From positions 74,251 to 138,250 of the forward strand of contig NZ_CVQP01000010.1 of assembly GCF_001040705.1 (NCBI RefSeq): a stretch of DNA of 64,000 nucleotides, in the 5' to 3' direction. The translations under genes were made by a program, and so were the position numbers. This document shows, piece after piece, positions 25,801-34,831 of the stretch. Within the stretch, counting starts at the first letter, position 1; every line of letters starts with the position of its first letter. The notes under the pieces were generated by a model. The model was not told the origin of the DNA and made no database searches. It saw only the letters and a list, made by a program, of their open reading frames with translations. The DNA is from Rhodococcus sp. RD6.2 (GTDB lineage Bacteria; Actinomycetota; Actinomycetes; Mycobacteriales; Mycobacteriaceae).

Positions 25801-26601
25801 TCAGAAGGTGGCGGTCAGCACCACCTGATCGGTGTCGACCGAGCGAATGTCGACCCGCTCCACCCACAGCATCGGTAGATCGGTCGAACCCGACGGCGTT
25901 ACCGACTCGCCCGCCGCGGCCGTCCAGGTCGCGACGGTGCTCGGGGCTCCGGTGTGATCGGTGAGAACCAGTGCGTACGTGGAACGTTCGTTGCCGACAC
26001 CGCCACCCGGAGGTGCCGGGCGGTGTGCGACCACGTCGATCCTCGTGCCCCGCTCCTGCCCGATCACCGACACCTCGGCCGTCATCGGGTAGGGGACCGC
26101 CGGTTGCATCGGCTGATCCGTCACGGGCGCCGACGGCCCCAACGGCATGCTCGACGACGGCCCGGCGGACGGCGCGGGGATGAGGGTGATCGCGTAGCCG
26201 ACCGCCGCCACCACGGCGGTCGCGGCGACGGCGAAGATGGCGGTGCGGATGTGACGGCTGCGGGTGTGGGTTCGGTCCAGGAGCCTGGGCAGCAGGTCCG
26301 GAGGTGGATCACCCGCGGCGGCGTCGTCGAGGAGGGGAACGACGGCGGTCTCCTCCTCACCGTCCTCATCGTGGTCGACGCGAACTCCCGCGAGATCCCG
26401 GGCCGTCGCCTGCAGGGATGCCCGGACCGCGGAATCGCCGCGGGCCAGCATCCGCGGCCGTTCCACCGCGCGTAGCAGCGTCCCCTCGACCACGGCTTCC
26501 GCCTGCACGCGGTCGCCCGTCAGTCGCATCGCGTATCGCCACAACTCGGCGGCGTGCCCCGCGTACAGAACGCGCATGCGTTCCGATGGAACCTGTGGCA
26601 T
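25801..26601 (-). CDS. Sigma/anti-sigma chimera derived from a duplicated sigL–rslA
   Basis: 266 residues in one frame. Residues 1–70 copy SigL region 2 (MRVLYAGHAAELWRYAMRLTGD matches SigL closely), but the promoter-contact part has changed, for example ETLLRAW to GTLLRAV and RAWLF to RASLQ. Region 4 is absent. Residues about 100–118 resemble the RslA segment before the membrane (PDLLPRLLDR); a helix follows at about 119–141, and the outer domain ends DTDQVVLTATF like RslA. The HxxxCxxC zinc motif is missing. GGAGG before ATG 26601 repeats the sigL context. It may be a membrane-tied decoy or an inactive relic. Confidence 0.7.
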   Translation of the reverse strand: MPQVPSERMRVLYAGHAAELWRYAMRLTGDRVQAEAVVEGTLLRAVERPRMLARGDSAVRASLQATARDLAGVRVDHDEDGEEETAVVPLLDDAAAGDPPPDLLPRLLDRTHTRSRHIRTAIFAVAATAVVAAVGYAITLIPAPSAGPSSSMPLGPSAPVTDQPMQPAVPYPMTAEVSVIGQERGTRIDVVAHRPAPPGGGVGNERSTYALVLTDHTGAPSTVATWTAAAGESVTPSGSTDLPMLWVERVDIRSVDTDQVVLTATF

Positions 26602-26658
26602 CCCGACACCTCCAAGTGTCCAACGTATCGGCACCCGACCGGATCGGCGGGAGGCCCG

Positions 26659-27264
26659 TCAGTTGCGGTCGACGTCCAGCGGATGTGTGGCGAGCAGGGA
26701 CAGTGGCAGCGGTTGGCGACGGAGCACCTGAGCCCACAGGTCGGAGCGCGGCGAGCCGATCACGTCCGACGGCAACGCCGACAGCACGATCCAGTCGTCG
26801 CGCTGCAACTCGCCGTCGAGCTGCCCCAATGTCCAACCCGAGTAGCCCGCGAACACCCGGACCCCCTCGAGATGCGGTCCCACCTGCTCGGGGTCGCTGT
26901 CGAGGTCGACCATCACCACCCGGCCGTCCACGCGGCGCAGGCCGGGAACGCCGTCGATGCGGGCACCGGTCTTCACCGTCGCCAGGCACAGCGCGGAATC
27001 GAGCTTGACGGGACCGCCGATGTAGAGGGCCTGCGGGCGCGCACACAGGGGCGCCCACTGCGGTAGCACGGTGTGAACCGCGGTCTCGCTCGCGCGGTTC
27101 AGCACGACCCCGAGGCTGCCTCCGTCGTTGTGCTCGATGACGTAGACGACGGTGCGCCGGAACGACGGATCCGTCATGCCGGTGGCCGAGACCAGCAGAC
27201 TGCCCGGCCGCACCGCACGTTCCGTCGAGGCCGTCCGGTCGTCGGGTTCGTCAGCGGATTCCAC
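26659..27264 (-). CDS. YqgE/AlgH family protein (UPF0301)
   Basis: 201 residues. The family pattern is clear: PGSLLVSATGMTDPSFRRTVVYVIEHNDGGSLGVVLNR near the start and FAGYSGWTLGQLDGEL in the second half. Function is unknown in most bacteria; AlgH affects alginate regulation in Pseudomonas. In M. tuberculosis the orthologue lies near an MFS gene and leuS, and a similar grouping is seen here. The start is GTG at 27264. Confidence 0.9.
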   Translation of the reverse strand: MESADEPDDRTASTERAVRPGSLLVSATGMTDPSFRRTVVYVIEHNDGGSLGVVLNRASETAVHTVLPQWAPLCARPQALYIGGPVKLDSALCLATVKTGARIDGVPGLRRVDGRVVMVDLDSDPEQVGPHLEGVRVFAGYSGWTLGQLDGELQRDDWIVLSALPSDVIGSPRSDLWAQVLRRQPLPLSLLATHPLDVDRN

Positions 27265-27304
27265 CGGACAATCATTGCACCGAGGTAGCCGGAACGTGCC
27301 CTTG

Positions 27305-27997
27305 CTACAACCCGAACGTCGCGGCGAGGACGGTGAGGTGATGGTCGAAGAGTGCTCGCGGGTCGGTGAACGTGTCGACGCCGTACTGGCCGAACACCTC
27401 GAAGCCGACGGCTCCGAACAGTGACGCCCAGATCAGGACACCGCGCGTCAGCACCTCGTCGGGGAGCGTGACGTCCAGCTCGCTCCGGATGCGGGCGGCG
27501 TCGTGGTGGAGCCCGGCCGGGACGGGTTCGCCGGACGTCACGCGCAGGCGTCCCGCTCGGTACGCCGTCTCGGCGATTCCGACGAGAGCGACGACGACGC
27601 GGGTGCCCGGCCCCGTCGTCCGCTCCGCGGGCGCGTGATAGCCGGGCACCGGGCTCCCGAACAGCAGCGTGTAACCCGCGGGTTCCCGGAGGGCCCAGTC
27701 GCGGACTGCGTGCCCGAGCGCGCGAAACCGGCCGACGTCGTCGTCGGGCTCGACGGCGGCCACGGCCGCGTCGACGGCGTCGCCGAGTTCGGTGAAGCAC
27801 TCGACGACGAGCAGCGTGAGCAGGTCATCGCGGCTGGCGACGTACCGGTACACCGCCGACGACACGACACCGAGGTCGCGCGCGACGGCCCGCAGTGACA
27901 GTGCGGCGGCGCCGTCCCGTTCCAGGTGGGCGCGACCGATGCGAGTGATGTCGGCGAGCGTCTGTTCACGGGCGCGTTGGCGGGGGGTTCCGGTCAC
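27305..27997 (-). CDS. TetR-family repressor
   Basis: 230 residues. The helix-turn-helix is at about residues 28–50 (LSLRAVARDLGVVSSAVYRYVASRDDLL), and the C-terminal domain resembles the TetR_C_13-type of actinobacteria. GTG at 27997 is preferred; an upstream ATG at 28057 would place the leader across the operator. The gene is divergent from an SDR gene, and two copies of a palindrome in the shared gap are the likely binding sites. Confidence 0.85.
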   Translation of the reverse strand: MTGTPRQRAREQTLADITRIGRAHLERDGAAALSLRAVARDLGVVSSAVYRYVASRDDLLTLLVVECFTELGDAVDAAVAAVEPDDDVGRFRALGHAVRDWALREPAGYTLLFGSPVPGYHAPAERTTGPGTRVVVALVGIAETAYRAGRLRVTSGEPVPAGLHHDAARIRSELDVTLPDEVLTRGVLIWASLFGAVGFEVFGQYGVDTFTDPRALFDHHLTVLAATFGL

Positions 27998-28038
27998 TCG
28001 CCCAGCGTGACGCCATTCGTGAGCACTGTCAACTTTAG

Positions 28039-28051
28039 AGAGCAGTGCTCT
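28039..28051. promoter_or_regulatory. TetR operator 1
   Basis: The 13-base palindrome AGAGCAGTGCTCT, touching a TTGACA (28051–28056) that reads as the -35 element of the rightward gene. An identical copy lies 48 bases to the right. Confidence 0.75.
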
Positions 28052-28086
28052 TGACATTGTGGCCGCGACGGTTCATTCTCAAAACG

Positions 28087-28099
28087 AGAGCAGTGCTCT
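28087..28099. promoter_or_regulatory. TetR operator 2
   Basis: A second exact copy of AGAGCAGTGCTCT, extended to GAGAGCAGTGCTCTC, lying downstream of the likely -10 of the SDR gene. Binding at both copies would bracket the promoter. Confidence 0.75.
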
Positions 28100-28125
28100 C
28101 CAAACGTCGAATCGAGGAGAACCCC

Positions 28126-29094
28126 ATGTCGAAGCACTACGTCGTCACCGGCGCCGGACCCGTCGGATGGACCGTCGCCACCCAACTCGCCGAACGCGGC
28201 GACCGCGTCCGCGTCCTCACCCGATCGGGCTCCGGACCCGAGCACCCCGCGATCGAACGTCACCGCGTCGACGTGTCGGTGCCCGGCGCCATCGACTCCC
28301 ACCTGGACGGCGCCGCGGCACTGTTCCACTGCACCCACGGCTCGGCATACGCGGCCGACGCGTGGCGCCGCGAACTCCCCGCCACCGAGGCCGCCGTGCT
28401 CGAGTCCGCCGGTCGCGCAGGCGCCGTCGTCGTGTTCCCGGAAAGCCTCTACTCCTACGGCCCCGTCGACGGGCCGATCACCGAACAGACCCCGCGCGGC
28501 GCCACCACCGGCAAACTCGGCGTCCGAACCGAACTGCTGCGCGCTCGCGAACGCTCCACGACGCCCACCGTCAGCGTCGCCGCGTCCGACTTCTTCGGAC
28601 CGCACGTACTCACCGCCCACGGCGGCGAACGCATGGTCGCGACCCTCCTCGCCGGCCGCCGGGTCCGGGTGATGGGCGCGCTCGACGTCCCGCATTCGTT
28701 CACCTACGTCCCCGACCTCGCCGCCGCCATGATCGCCGCCGCCGACAGGCCGGACGTGTGGAACACCGTGCTGCACGCCCCCACCGGAACTGCCCCGACC
28801 CAACGACAGCTCGTGCAGGCATTCGCGGACGCCGCGGGCATCGCCGACCCGAAGGTCGGGGTCCTGCCCAGCTGGGCGCTGCGCACGCTCGGACGCGTCC
28901 ACGGTCCGACCCGCGAACTGGCCGAGATGCTGTACCAGTTCGAGCGCCCGTTCGTGCTCGACTCCTCCCGAAGCGAAACGCTTCTCGAGCTCGCTCCGAC
29001 TCCTCTGCCCGAGGCCGCAGCCGCGACCGTCGCCTGGTGGCGGGACCGGCGCACCGCCGAGTCCGCGGTAGGGTCCGGCGGTGGGCAGCACTGA
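28126..29094 (+). CDS. NAD-dependent epimerase/dehydratase (extended SDR)
   Basis: 322 residues. The Rossmann motif is TGAGPVGWTVA, and SLYSYGPVDGP carries the SDR Tyr region (YSYG), although the usual YxxxK spacing is not obvious. Segments SFTYVPDLAAAM and the C-terminal helix match atypical extended SDRs. ATG at 28126 has GAGGAGA upstream. It is controlled by the divergent TetR and overlaps the following MFS gene by 14 bases. Confidence 0.8.
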   Translation: MSKHYVVTGAGPVGWTVATQLAERGDRVRVLTRSGSGPEHPAIERHRVDVSVPGAIDSHLDGAAALFHCTHGSAYAADAWRRELPATEAAVLESAGRAGAVVVFPESLYSYGPVDGPITEQTPRGATTGKLGVRTELLRARERSTTPTVSVAASDFFGPHVLTAHGGERMVATLLAGRRVRVMGALDVPHSFTYVPDLAAAMIAAADRPDVWNTVLHAPTGTAPTQRQLVQAFADAAGIADPKVGVLPSWALRTLGRVHGPTRELAEMLYQFERPFVLDSSRSETLLELAPTPLPEAAAATVAWWRDRRTAESAVGSGGGQH

Positions 29095-30391
29095 CGAGCC
29101 GGACCACTCCGGCCGGGTACTCGACCGGTTGCGGGCGACGATCCGCGCGACGCCCGGGCTCGGACGCCTCGTCGCCGTCCGCTTCGCCAGCCAGTTCGGC
29201 GACGGCATGTTCCAGGCCGCGCTCGGGGGAGCCCTCCTCTTCAATCCCGAACGGCACACCGACCCCCTCGCCATCGCCGCCGGATTCGCGGTGCTGCTGC
29301 TGCCCTACTCGGTGATCGGACCCTTCGCCGGCGCCCTCCTCGACCGCTGGGACCGCCGCGTTGTCCTGATGTGGGCGAACCTGCTGCGCGGCACCCTGAT
29401 ACTCGCGGCAGCCGCCTGCCTCGTCGTCGGCGCACCGAATGCCCCCGTCCTGATACTCGCCCTCAGCGCCGTAGGGGTGAGCCGGTTCGTCCTCGCAGGC
29501 GTGTCGGCGTCGCTTCCGCACGTCGTACGCGAATCCTGGCTGGTGTCAACCAATTCCGTGCTCGCGACGGTCGGGTCAGCCGTCTCCGCAGCGGGAGCAG
29601 GCACCGCCGTCACCCTGATCGCCGTCCTCGGTACCAGCGACCGCAGCTCCGGAATCGTGGTCGCGATCGCCGCCGTCGCATCTGCCGTCGGAGCAATCGC
29701 CGCAGCCGGGTTCGCGCCCCACCGCCTCGGGCCGGGCACCCGAACCGACACCGCCCCCATCGGAACGGCCGCCGTTCGCGCCGTCGCTGCCGGACTCCGG
29801 ACCGGAGCGACCGCCGTGTGGCAGGCACCCGGCGTCACCACCGCGATGATCGGAATCGGTGTGCACCGCATCGTCTTCGGCATCGACACCCTCATCATGG
29901 TGCTGTTGCTCCGCGACCCCCACGCAGGGGACGGCCTGCCCGGAGGCCTCGCCGGATTCGGCGTCGCCGTCGGCGCGACAGCGGCGGGGATGCTGCTCGC
30001 CGCCGTCGCGACACCGTTGCTGATCCCACGCCTCGGCCGCACCCGCACCGTCGTCCTCGGGCTCACCGTCGCCCTGCTCGTCCAGGCCACCTTCATCGCG
30101 GCACTCACCCAGGGCTCCCTGCTCGTCGGCGCCTTCCTGCTCGGACTCGCTGGCCAAACCGTGAAACTCACCGGCGATGCCGCCATGCAGATCGACATCG
30201 ACGACGCCCGACGCGGGCAGGTGTTCGCCCTGCAGGACACCGTCTTCAACCTCGCATTCCTCGCCGCGCTCGTCGGGGCCGCCACCGTCGTCGCCCCCGA
30301 CGGCAACAGTCCCGCCCTGGCCTACGTCGGCGCCGCCGCCTATGCGCTCGGCCTCGTCGCGGTCGCGGCGAACACCCGACGCGCACAATGA
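29081..30391 (+). CDS. MFS transporter
   Basis: 436 residues with about 10–12 hydrophobic helices. ALLDRWDRRVVLMWANLLRG is the MFS loop 2–3 motif in the form used by the Rv0037c type. It overlaps the SDR gene, so both are probably induced together when TetR is released, which suggests export of a compound handled by the SDR. GTG start at 29081. Confidence 0.82.
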   Translation: MGSTDEPDHSGRVLDRLRATIRATPGLGRLVAVRFASQFGDGMFQAALGGALLFNPERHTDPLAIAAGFAVLLLPYSVIGPFAGALLDRWDRRVVLMWANLLRGTLILAAAACLVVGAPNAPVLILALSAVGVSRFVLAGVSASLPHVVRESWLVSTNSVLATVGSAVSAAGAGTAVTLIAVLGTSDRSSGIVVAIAAVASAVGAIAAAGFAPHRLGPGTRTDTAPIGTAAVRAVAAGLRTGATAVWQAPGVTTAMIGIGVHRIVFGIDTLIMVLLLRDPHAGDGLPGGLAGFGVAVGATAAGMLLAAVATPLLIPRLGRTRTVVLGLTVALLVQATFIAALTQGSLLVGAFLLGLAGQTVKLTGDAAMQIDIDDARRGQVFALQDTVFNLAFLAALVGAATVVAPDGNSPALAYVGAAAYALGLVAVAANTRRAQ

Positions 30392-30418
30392 TCTCCGACT
30401 GTTCGATCTCTCCGACGC

Positions 30419-30958
30419 TCAGTCGACGACCGAGTCCGCCACCGCGTCCAGCGCGCCGTCACCATCGGTGTCGACCAACCGCACATCCATCGACCCGTTC
30501 GCATCACTGTCGACGAGCAGATCCGTGACGGAGCCCCTCGGAACCACCACCACGTCCGCCGCCCCGTCGCCGTCCAGGTCGACCGTGGTGTCGTCGGCGC
30601 TGCCGTCGCCCGCGAAGTCCACCGTCGCCGAACCGCTCGGCTCGGGCGAGGCAGGCACCGCGACATCGGGAGCGACCGACTGCGACGCACGCGGGTCGGT
30701 GACCTCGACCGCCCACGTACCGAGACCATCCGGATCGGCGAAGTAGCGCGCTACCGGGGAGTCGGCATCGAGAACGGACAGTTCGGCGTGTCCGTCCCCG
30801 TCGCGGTCCCACAGCGCGTCGTCGCACCAGCCGTCGCCGTCGAAGTCGAGTGCGACGGCGTCCAGGGACCCCGGCGCGCCGAGGTCGAGATCGGCGGGCG
30901 AAACCCACCCGGACGGGTCGCCCGCCCCGGTTCCGAAGACGTACTCCACCAGGTCCAT
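30419..30958 (-). CDS. DxDxDG-repeat protein (putative calcium-binding)
   Basis: 179 residues, very acidic, without a signal peptide. It holds repeated loops such as DFDGDGWCDD, DRDGDGHAE, DLDGDGAADV, DSDANGSMD and DTDGDGALDAV, the DxDxDG pattern of calcium-binding loops. The layout of paired loops is like thrombospondin-3 or FG-GAP-type proteins but much shorter. The start at ATG 30958 is the first Met in a plausible position; the open frame continues upstream. I cannot name the role. It converges on the MFS gene with a 27-bp gap. Confidence 0.65.
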   Translation of the reverse strand: MDLVEYVFGTGAGDPSGWVSPADLDLGAPGSLDAVALDFDGDGWCDDALWDRDGDGHAELSVLDADSPVARYFADPDGLGTWAVEVTDPRASQSVAPDVAVPASPEPSGSATVDFAGDGSADDTTVDLDGDGAADVVVVPRGSVTDLLVDSDANGSMDVRLVDTDGDGALDAVADSVVD

Positions 30959-31108
30959 ACGGGTTTGGACGCGCGCCGAGTGCGACCGGTTCCCGCTGTG
31001 CGGCCGTCGGTCGAACGGGCGACGTGCCGGGGAAGGTGCGCCTCCCGCTGCTAGATTTCGTTCACCGGCCGTGCGTTGGCCGTCCGTTCGCGAAGGGGGA
31101 GGAGCCGC

Positions 31109-32632
31109 ATGCACCGCCGGATCGGCGCACCACTGTTCGCCCTCGTACTCGCGGTGTCGGCGCCACTCGCGATCCCCCCGGCGACGTCAGCGGCGCCGAG
31201 CGCGCCCGTCAATGCCTGTGGCGAAACCGGATTCGACCCGTCCTCCGCAGCGGGCGGCAGTCCTGCGCTTCCGGGGAACGTCGACATCCGATATCCGTGG
31301 CCGCAGATCGTCACGGTGCCCATGACCGACCCCGTCCAGGATCAGACCCGGGTGCCACAGGATCCGCTGCCCACCGACCCCTGCGCGGACCCCTGCCCCG
31401 ACCTCACCGACTCCGCGCCCGAGCCGGCCGACGAGGACCCGGGATCGTCCGGCTCCGCATCGTCGGGGTCCTCCTCGTCGGACTCGTCCTCGTCCGGCTC
31501 CGACGGTTCGTCGGTGCCGCGGTTCTCGATCACGCCCGACATCGAACCCATCCCGATTCCGATTCCCGGCCCGAAACCCGATGTTCCGCCCGCACCGGAC
31601 CCGGTGTCGCCGCCGGTGGAGGTCGCCCCGCAGTCGCAGGCGCCGCAGCCTCCGGACGTCGGATCCACGAGGCTCGTCGCGCAACTGACCGGACACGGAT
31701 CGATCAACCGGACCGACAAGCGCTGGCAGGTCGACGGCACCGACCTCGGCATCACCTGGGAGTCGAAGCCCGGCGAGGTCGCGATCGCCTTCGGTGACAC
31801 CTTCGGCGCCGACTGGGAACCTCCCGGCGCCAACGGAACGGACTGGCGCTCGAACGTGCTGGGGCACAGCACCGATCGCGACCTGTCGGACGGCCTCACC
31901 ATCGACTCCATGGTCCAGGACAGCCGGTGTCACGCCGCCGAGGTCCTCAGCAGCCGCAAGATCAAGAACTGGGAAACGACGACCATCCCCACATCCGGAT
32001 TCGCGCTCGGCGGCCGGCAGTACATGAGCTACATGTCCGTGCGGCGGTGGAGCATCATCCCCGGGCTCTGGTACACGAACTACGGTGGCATCGCCCACTC
32101 CGACGACGACGGGCAGACGTGGACGAAGGATCCGCATGCCCGATGGGACAACCTGTTCGGCCTCAACAATTTTCAGGTGGCCGCCATGGTCCCCGCCGGC
32201 GACCACGTCTACATGTTCGGCACCCCCAACGGGCGTCTCGGCACCGTCGCCGTCGCCCGCGTCCCCCAGGACCAGGTGCTCAACAAGAGCGCCTACCAGT
32301 ACTGGGTGGACGGCGAGTGGAGCCCGGTGGGGGAGAAGTGGCCGACACCGATCCTCCACGACACCGCAGCCGAACTGTCCGTCCGCTACGACGCCACCCG
32401 CGGACTGTGGCAGATGAGTTACCTCGACACCGTTGCGGGCGCGATCGTGCTGCGGGAGGCGACCAGCCCGCAGGGCGAGTGGACGAAGGGCGTTCCCGTC
32501 GTCCACTCGAGCGACTACCCCGCGATGTACGGCGGCTTCATCCACCCCTGGTCCACCGAGAACGACCTGTACTTCACCATGTCCGAATGGGACAGCTACA
32601 ACGTGTATCTCATGCACACGACGCTGCGCTGA
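31109..32632 (+). CDS. Secreted DUF4185-like protein
   Basis: 507 residues. Signal peptide at residues 1–30 (MHRRIGAPLFALVLAV… then ATSAAP). The next 150 residues are low-complexity: Ser/Asp- and Pro-rich stretches, including PIPIPIPGPKP. The C-terminal 310 residues are a beta-propeller-like domain with YMSYMSVRRW, GIAHSDDDGQTW and YGGFIHPWSTENDLYF, the pattern of DUF4185 proteins related to glycosidase/sialidase folds. It probably acts on or outside the cell wall. ATG 31109 has GGGGGAGGAG upstream. Confidence 0.75.
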   Translation: MHRRIGAPLFALVLAVSAPLAIPPATSAAPSAPVNACGETGFDPSSAAGGSPALPGNVDIRYPWPQIVTVPMTDPVQDQTRVPQDPLPTDPCADPCPDLTDSAPEPADEDPGSSGSASSGSSSSDSSSSGSDGSSVPRFSITPDIEPIPIPIPGPKPDVPPAPDPVSPPVEVAPQSQAPQPPDVGSTRLVAQLTGHGSINRTDKRWQVDGTDLGITWESKPGEVAIAFGDTFGADWEPPGANGTDWRSNVLGHSTDRDLSDGLTIDSMVQDSRCHAAEVLSSRKIKNWETTTIPTSGFALGGRQYMSYMSVRRWSIIPGLWYTNYGGIAHSDDDGQTWTKDPHARWDNLFGLNNFQVAAMVPAGDHVYMFGTPNGRLGTVAVARVPQDQVLNKSAYQYWVDGEWSPVGEKWPTPILHDTAAELSVRYDATRGLWQMSYLDTVAGAIVLREATSPQGEWTKGVPVVHSSDYPAMYGGFIHPWSTENDLYFTMSEWDSYNVYLMHTTLR

Positions 32633-32661
32633 CGCGCCTGTGCGTGACCGTCAGCCCGGGT

Positions 32662-32676
32662 GGGTGACAGTCACCC
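32662..32676. terminator. Short hairpin between DUF4185 and pcnA genes
   Basis: Arms GGGTGA and TCACCC with a 3-base loop. It lies between convergent genes and includes the pcnA stop codon. Weak but in the right place. Confidence 0.4.
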
Positions 32677-34134
32677 GCGGGCGGCGCCGCCGCTTTCTCC
32701 CCACCAACGCAGCAACTCCGCCTCCGCCTCTTCACGGGGGAGGGGGCCACGATCGAGGCGCAGTTCCTTCAGGAACGTCCACGCCCGACCGACATCCGGT
32801 CCGGCGGCGATCCCGAGCAGCTCCATGATCGCGTTGCCGTCGAGGTCGGGACGCACCCGCGCCAGATCTTCCTGCTCCGCGATCCGCGCGATCCTCGACT
32901 CCAGATCGTCGTAGGTGGCGCGCAGCTTGGCAGCCCGGCGCTTGTTGCGGGTCGTGCAGTCGGCCCGCACCAACTTGTGCAGCCGCGGCAGCAGATCGTC
33001 GGCATCCGTGACGTACCGACGCACCGCCGAATCCGTCCACGCCCCATCGCCGTACCCGTGAAACCTCAAGTGCAGGAATACGAGTCGGGACACGTCCTCG
33101 ATCATCTGCTTCGAGTACTTCAAGGCCCGCATCCGCTTGCGGACCAGTTTCGCTCCCACCACCTCGTGGTGATGGAAGCTCACGCCGCCGCCGGCCTCGT
33201 TGCGTTTGGTGTCGGGTTTGCCGATGTCGTGCAGGAGCGCCGCCCAGCGCAGCACCAGGTCCGGATCGCCCTCCTCCAGATCGACCGCCTGCTTGAGCAC
33301 CGTCAGCGAATGCTCGTAGACGTCCTTGTGCTGGTGATGCTCGTCGATTTCCAACCGCATCGCGGGAATCTCCGGCAGCACCCGCTCCGCGAGACCCGTC
33401 TCGCACATGACGTCGACACCCTCGCCCGGGTACTCACCGAGGATCAGCTTGTCCAACTCGGCGTGCACACGTTCCGCGGTGATCCGGTCGATCTGGTCCG
33501 CCATCTCCACGATCGCCTCGTGCACCCGCGGCGCGAGCGTGAAACCGAGCTGGGACACGAACCGCGCCGCGCGGAGCATGCGCAGCGGATCGTCGTTGAA
33601 CGAGATCTCGGGCGCCGCCGGGGTGTCGAGCACGCCCGCGAGCAACGCGTCCATCCCGCCGAGCGGATCGACGAACTCCTGTTCACCGTCCGCACCGATC
33701 CGGACCGCCATCGCGTTGACGGTGAAATCCCGGCGAACCAGATCCTCCCGCAGGCTGGTGCCGTACTGCACCTCGGGATTGCGGGTCACGCCGTCGTACG
33801 CATCCGTGCGGAACGTCGTGATCTCGATCTGCTGCTCGTCCTTAGCGGCGCTGATCGTCCCGAACGCGATCCCGGTGTCCCACTGGTTGTCGGCCCAGCC
33901 CTTGAGCAACGCCTGCACCTGCTCGGGGCGCGCGTCGGTGGTGAAGTCGAGGTCGGTACCGAGCCGCCCGAGCACCGCGTCGCGGACACTGCCGCCGACG
34001 AGGTACAACTCGTGTCCGGCTGCAGCGAACCGCGCACCCAGTGGGGTCAGCACATCCGAGAGGCCACGCAGGGTCACGGACGCGGACGCGAGCAACCGCG
34101 CGCGACGGTCCTCGTCGGGAGTAGGGGAAACCAC
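32671..34134 (-). CDS. pcnA: CCA-adding enzyme / poly(A) polymerase family nucleotidyltransferase
   Basis: 487 residues. The nucleotidyltransferase head carries [13 protein letters not shown] and TDLDFTTDA (catalytic DxD), then the [10 protein letters not shown] and [11 protein letters not shown] segments. A C-terminal HD domain shows [13 protein letters not shown]. This matches the M. tuberculosis PcnA type, which adds or repairs the tRNA 3' CCA end. GTG at 34134 gives a protein close to the 480-residue relatives. It is divergent from the NUDIX gene, as in mycobacteria. Confidence 0.9.
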   Translation of the reverse strand: MVSPTPDEDRRARLLASASVTLRGLSDVLTPLGARFAAAGHELYLVGGSVRDAVLGRLGTDLDFTTDARPEQVQALLKGWADNQWDTGIAFGTISAAKDEQQIEITTFRTDAYDGVTRNPEVQYGTSLREDLVRRDFTVNAMAVRIGADGEQEFVDPLGGMDALLAGVLDTPAAPEISFNDDPLRMLRAARFVSQLGFTLAPRVHEAIVEMADQIDRITAERVHAELDKLILGEYPGEGVDVMCETGLAERVLPEIPAMRLEIDEHHQHKDVYEHSLTVLKQAVDLEEGDPDLVLRWAALLHDIGKPDTKRNEAGGGVSFHHHEVVGAKLVRKRMRALKYSKQMIEDVSRLVFLHLRFHGYGDGAWTDSAVRRYVTDADDLLPRLHKLVRADCTTRNKRRAAKLRATYDDLESRIARIAEQEDLARVRPDLDGNAIMELLGIAAGPDVGRAWTFLKELRLDRGPLPREEAEAELLRWWGESGGAARG

Positions 34135-34224
34135 GACTGTGCAGCTTACCGACTTGGGCGGGGGCCTCATCGCGCGCCGAGCGGCCACCGGTGTGGGATT
34201 CGACGGCCGCCGCACAGAGACAAC

Positions 34225-34230
34225 TAGTAT
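34225..34230 (+). promoter_or_regulatory. -10 element suggesting a leaderless NUDIX mRNA
   Basis: TAGTAT ends seven bases before the GTG start codon at 34238, so transcription should begin at or next to the start codon. No ribosome binding site is visible. Leaderless mRNAs are common in actinobacteria. Confidence 0.45.
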
Positions 34231-34237
34231 CGATTGG

Positions 34238-34831
34238 GTGTCTCCAGCCGAACGCGCCAACCGCAGCCGCCGCAACCCGCGGCGTCGTGGTGGGCACGGC
34301 GAACGCACGAACCAGCGCATGCGCACGGTGCGGGAGACGTCCGCGGGCGGCCTCGTCGTCGACGGACTGGACGGCCCCCGAGAACTTCAGTGCGCGGCAC
34401 TGATCGGACGCACCGACCGACGCGGACGGCTGCTGTGGTCGCTACCCAAAGGGCACATCGAACAGGGCGAAACCGCCGAACAGACAGCGATCCGTGAGGT
34501 CGCAGAGGAGACCGGCATCCGTGGTTCCGTCCTGGCATCCCTCGGCAGCATCGACTACTGGTTCGTCACCGAGGGCAGGCGCATCCACAAGACGGTCCAC
34601 CACTACCTGCTGCGGTTCCAGGGCGGCGAACTGTCCGACGAGGACGTCGAGGTGACCGAGGTCGCCTGGGTGCCGCTCGCCGAACTCGCGTCACGCCTCG
34701 CCTACGCCGACGAACGACGCCTCGCCGAGGTCGCGGGGGAACTCCTCGACCGTATCGCTGCAGGCCAGGAGGTCGGAGACGCGGGCAGCGCCAACCCGGA
34801 CAACCACAGCGGGGCCCGAGAGAACGGATGA
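34238..34831 (+). CDS. NUDIX hydrolase, MutT4-like
   Basis: 197 residues. The NUDIX box is [23 protein letters not shown], complete with the REVxEE core. The N-terminal 30 residues are Arg/Asn-rich. It sits where mutT4 (Rv3908) sits in M. tuberculosis, between pcnA and a DUF6049-type gene. Such proteins hydrolyse nucleoside-diphosphate derivatives, possibly damaged nucleotides. An ATG at 34318 is an alternative start but would drop only the basic N-terminus. It overlaps the next gene by four bases. Confidence 0.87.
   Translation: MSPAERANRSRRNPRRRGGHGERTNQRMRTVRETSAGGLVVDGLDGPRELQCAALIGRTDRRGRLLWSLPKGHIEQGETAEQTAIREVAEETGIRGSVLASLGSIDYWFVTEGRRIHKTVHHYLLRFQGGELSDEDVEVTEVAWVPLAELASRLAYADERRLAEVAGELLDRIAAGQEVGDAGSANPDNHSGARENG

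Noticed and set aside
26602-26660. SigL-type promoter before the sigma/anti-sigma chimera
   Set aside because: The stretch has no TGAACC at the right distance from a CGT element, unlike the two promoters listed.
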